From NCBI GenBank assembly GCA_964624465.1, contig CAZUZD010000141.1, positions 1 to 14,793 on the forward strand: a stretch of DNA of 14,793 nucleotides, given 5' to 3'. Positions 13,722 through 14,793 of this stretch are shown in pieces (within the stretch, counting starts at the first letter, position 1; every line of letters begins with the position of its first letter). Made by a program: the position numbers and the translations under genes. The DNA is from CAZUZD01 sp964624465. Lineage in GTDB: Bacteria > Planctomycetota > Planctomycetia > Isosphaerales > Isosphaeraceae. The notes under the pieces are model-generated. The model saw only the letters and a program-made list of their open reading frames with translations. It ran no database searches and was not told where the DNA came from.

Positions 13722-13774
13722 GGGGGGGGGGGCCGCCCGGGGGGGGGGGGGCCCCCGGGGCCCGCCCCCCCCCC
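13722..13774. other. Poly-G and poly-C runs, suspect sequence
   Basis: Eleven G (13722-13732), thirteen G (13739-13751) and ten C (13765-13774) stand within 53 bases and can fold back on each other. Nothing like it occurs elsewhere in the window except near the N gap. It may be a sequencing or assembly error, or a true slippage-prone tract. Confidence 0.6.
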
Positions 13775-13790
13775 GCCACACGACGGTCCC

Positions 13791-13820
13791 GTCGGGCGGA
13801 TCAGCGGAGCGTCATCCGCC
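13791..13820 (+). repeat. REP-like palindrome, copy 2
   Basis: It matches the minus strand of 13960-13989 at 29 of 30 positions; the only difference is in the head (GTCG for GTAG). Stem GGCGGAT/ATCCGCC, 7 bp, with a 12-nt partly paired interior. Confidence 0.75.
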
Positions 13821-13833
13821 GCGCCGGGTCGGC

Positions 13834-13886
13834 GGCCTCCGAATTCGTCGTCGTGGCCACGCGGACGCTCAGGCCACGCCACACGG
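13834..13886 (-). repeat. GTGTGGCGTGG-type palindromic repeat, copy 5
   Basis: On the minus strand it matches copy 3 at 31 of 32 core positions plus the flanking TTCGGAGGCC block. It starts 13 nt after a REP-like element. Confidence 0.7.
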
Positions 13887-13959
13887 CGACACGGCGCTCG
13901 AAGGGAAACCCTCGATTCGACCCTCGCGCCGGCCCGGAGTTCGGCGTCCGCCCCGTCGC

Positions 13960-13989
13960 GGCGGATGACGCTCCGCTGATCCGCCCTAC
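13960..13989 (-). repeat. REP-like palindrome with GTAG head, copy 3
   Basis: On the minus strand it reads GTAGGGCGGATCAGCG followed by GAGCGTCATCCGCC. A GTAG head directly before an imperfect palindrome is the mark of REP elements moved by REP-associated tyrosine transposases (RAYTs). Together with copy 2 it forms an inverted pair 139 nt apart, like a BIME. No RAYT gene is in the window. Confidence 0.7.
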
Positions 13990-13997
13990 GGATCAGG

Positions 13998-14011
13998 TGC
14001 CCGTTGGGGCA
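13998..14011 (-). terminator. Small hairpin behind the FHA gene
   Basis: TGCCC and GGGCA enclose GTTG, 6 nt beyond the FHA stop codon on the minus strand. The stem is short (5 bp) and has no T-tract, but the position is right. Confidence 0.35.
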
Positions 14012-14017
14012 ATCCGG

Positions 14018-14470
14018 TCAGTCGTCGAGGCCGATGAGGTCCTGCTCGAGGTCGCGGAGGTTGACCGGCATCTGGGGCATGCTGAAGTCGTCGATCGGCT
14101 TGGGCCGGGGCATGGGCTTCGGCCTGGGGGCCGGCGCGGCGGCCTCGGGGCGGGGCAGCGCGGGCGCGGGCCGGGCGGGGGCGGGGGCCTCTTCGAAGCG
14201 GTAGAGCAACGGGCCGATGGCGACCTCGTCGCCGGCCAGGAGCCGGCCCTCGTGCACGATCCGGCCGTTGACCCGGACGCCGTGGCGGCTGCCGAGGTCG
14301 CGGATGATCGTGCGCTCGTAGGCCTGCGCCAGGCAGCAGTGGCGCCGGGAGATCGCCGGCAGGTCGATGCGGACGTCGCACTCGGGGTGTCGGCCGACCA
14401 GGAGCACGGGCCGTTGCAGGACGATGGTGGGGGCGGCGCCTGGGGTCAGCGCGACGAGTCGGGCGGGCAT
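14018..14470 (-). CDS. FHA domain protein
   Basis: This 150-residue cytoplasmic protein has one forkhead-associated domain, which binds phosphothreonine peptides. Its partners are typically targets of Ser/Thr kinases, which planctomycetes carry in number. The FHA core covers about residues 4-93: LLVGRHPECDVRI with Gly26-Arg27, AISRRHCCL with Ser41 and His44, then IRDLGSRHGVRVNG with Asn68. All key phosphopeptide-binding positions are present. A Pro/Ala/Lys-rich linker follows (about 95-126), then a short acidic tail with MPVNLRDLEQDLIGLDD. The start at 14470 is chosen because the domain begins right after it; the longer ORF (to 14734) would add 88 Arg/Pro-rich residues that are a shadow of the upstream gene. 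Only a weak GAGAA precedes it. The start lies inside the 3' end of the preceding gene (25-bp overlap), so translation is probably coupled. Confidence 0.88.
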   Translation of the reverse strand: MPARLVALTPGAAPTIVLQRPVLLVGRHPECDVRIDLPAISRRHCCLAQAYERTIIRDLGSRHGVRVNGRIVHEGRLLAGDEVAIGPLLYRFEEAPAPARPAPALPRPEAAAPAPRPKPMPRPKPIDDFSMPQMPVNLRDLEQDLIGLDD

Positions 14471-14793
14471 GACGAGTTCTCGGCCGATGCGGGGGCAGCC
14501 ACGGCGGGGCCGCGGCCGGGGTGCGGTTCCGAGTCCGGGTCCGAGCCCGAGGTCCCGGAGCCAGACTCCAGGACCGGGCGCGAGCCGGGGGTCGATTCGG
14601 GTTCGGGCGCCGGGGTGCCGGGCTCGGGGCCCTCGGACATCTGGACGATGACCTGGATCCGGCACTTGCCGGCGACGTCGCGGGGCAGCAGTTCCCGGAC
14701 GGCGGCGGCCAGCGGGTTCTCGCCCGGTGGCCACGATCCGGAGGCGGCGTCGAGACCGACCGAGGCGGCGGCCGACGCCATCGCCGAGCGCGG
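14446..14793 (-). CDS. Hypothetical protein, C-terminal part or small complete protein
   Basis: The minus-strand frame is open from the window edge to a stop at 14446. An ATG at 14781 would give 111 residues, but the 12 visible bases before it show no Shine-Dalgarno, so the gene may begin outside the window. Codons end almost always in G or C, and the residue mix is protein-like, which supports a real gene. Visible content: ENPLAAAVRELLPRDVAGKC, then RIQVIVQM (a probable helix and strand), then a long Ser/Pro/Glu/Gly-rich disordered tail. I do not recognise it. It overlaps the FHA gene start by 25 bp and very likely shares its transcript. A link to FHA/phospho-signalling is inference from position only. 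Confidence 0.65.
   Translation of the reverse strand, partial: PRSAMASAAASVGLDAASGSWPPGENPLAAAVRELLPRDVAGKCRIQVIVQMSEGPEPGTPAPEPESTPGSRPVLESGSGTSGSDPDSEPHPGRGPAVAAPASAENSSCPPDSSR

Larger units (their letters stand above)
13501..14017. other. Repeat-rich convergent intergenic region with G/C homopolymers
   Basis: No gene is supported in these 517 bases. From left to right it holds: a small palindrome (GGCTCC/GGAGCC, 13556-13568); a partial GTGTGGCGTGG repeat; poly-G and poly-C runs; a REP-like element; a full GTGTGGCGTGG repeat; a second REP-like element in inverse orientation; and a hairpin behind the FHA gene. Confidence 0.7.

Noticed and set aside
9792..13979. A 1395-residue plus-strand ORF
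   Set aside because: It is an out-of-frame reading through the glycosyltransferase and DUF885 genes, very Arg/Pro-rich, with no domain.
13501..14017. Insertion sequence with a transposase gene
   Set aside because: There are inverted repeats, but no ORF in the interval has a transposase motif and the interior is partly homopolymeric.
1..14793. tRNA or rRNA genes, riboswitches
   Set aside because: Reading both strands I saw no tRNA-like cloverleaf with a TTCRA-type arm, no rRNA core sequence and no riboswitch core; a covariance-model scan would be needed to exclude them fully.

Overview
The window looks like chromosomal DNA from a planctomycete, most likely of the Isosphaerales/Isosphaeraceae type. 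Three things support this: the GC content is very high; there is a DUF1559 prepilin-like protein with the type IV pilin cleavage motif; and the first gene encodes an N-terminal 'LEARVVLS' motif of the kind that opens many planctomycete exported proteins (LEPR-type N-terminus). I assign twelve protein-coding genes, two of them cut by the window ends. I see no rRNA, tRNA, CRISPR array, phage module, transposase gene or biosynthetic cluster. A 10-N scaffold gap lies at 8174-8183.

Layout. 1-4020 is on the minus strand: the 5' part of an LEPR-type protein, an APC-superfamily amino acid permease with a long stem-loop behind it, and a DUF1559 pseudopilin. 4420-8033 is on the plus strand: an enolase-family protein, a secreted protein of unknown function and a helical protein of unknown function. 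msrA (exported methionine sulfoxide reductase A, plus) faces a minus-strand unknown gene across a repeat-rich convergent region (9088-9571). A GT4-type glycosyltransferase and an exported DUF885 zinc-metallopeptidase-like protein follow on the plus strand. They converge, across a second repeat-rich region (13501-14017), on a minus-strand pair made of a small acidic/Pro-rich protein and an FHA-domain protein whose genes overlap by 25 bp.

Most genes have their own Shine-Dalgarno sequence and sizeable spacers, so only the FHA pair looks like an operon. The genes do not form an obvious pathway. Several products are envelope-directed (LEPR-type protein, pseudopilin, secreted unknown, MsrA, DUF885 peptidase).

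The most unusual content is as follows. (1) The enolase-family protein keeps the fold signatures and all three Mg2+ ligands, but has lost the catalytic base Lys, the catalytic Glu and an active-site His. (2) A 50-bp relic of an enolase gene lies on the far side of the pseudopilin gene. (3) There are three families of extragenic palindromic repeats, one with the GTAG head typical of RAYT-mobilised REP elements and one forming a 301-bp MITE-like inverted-repeat element. I found no convincing new multi-gene system.
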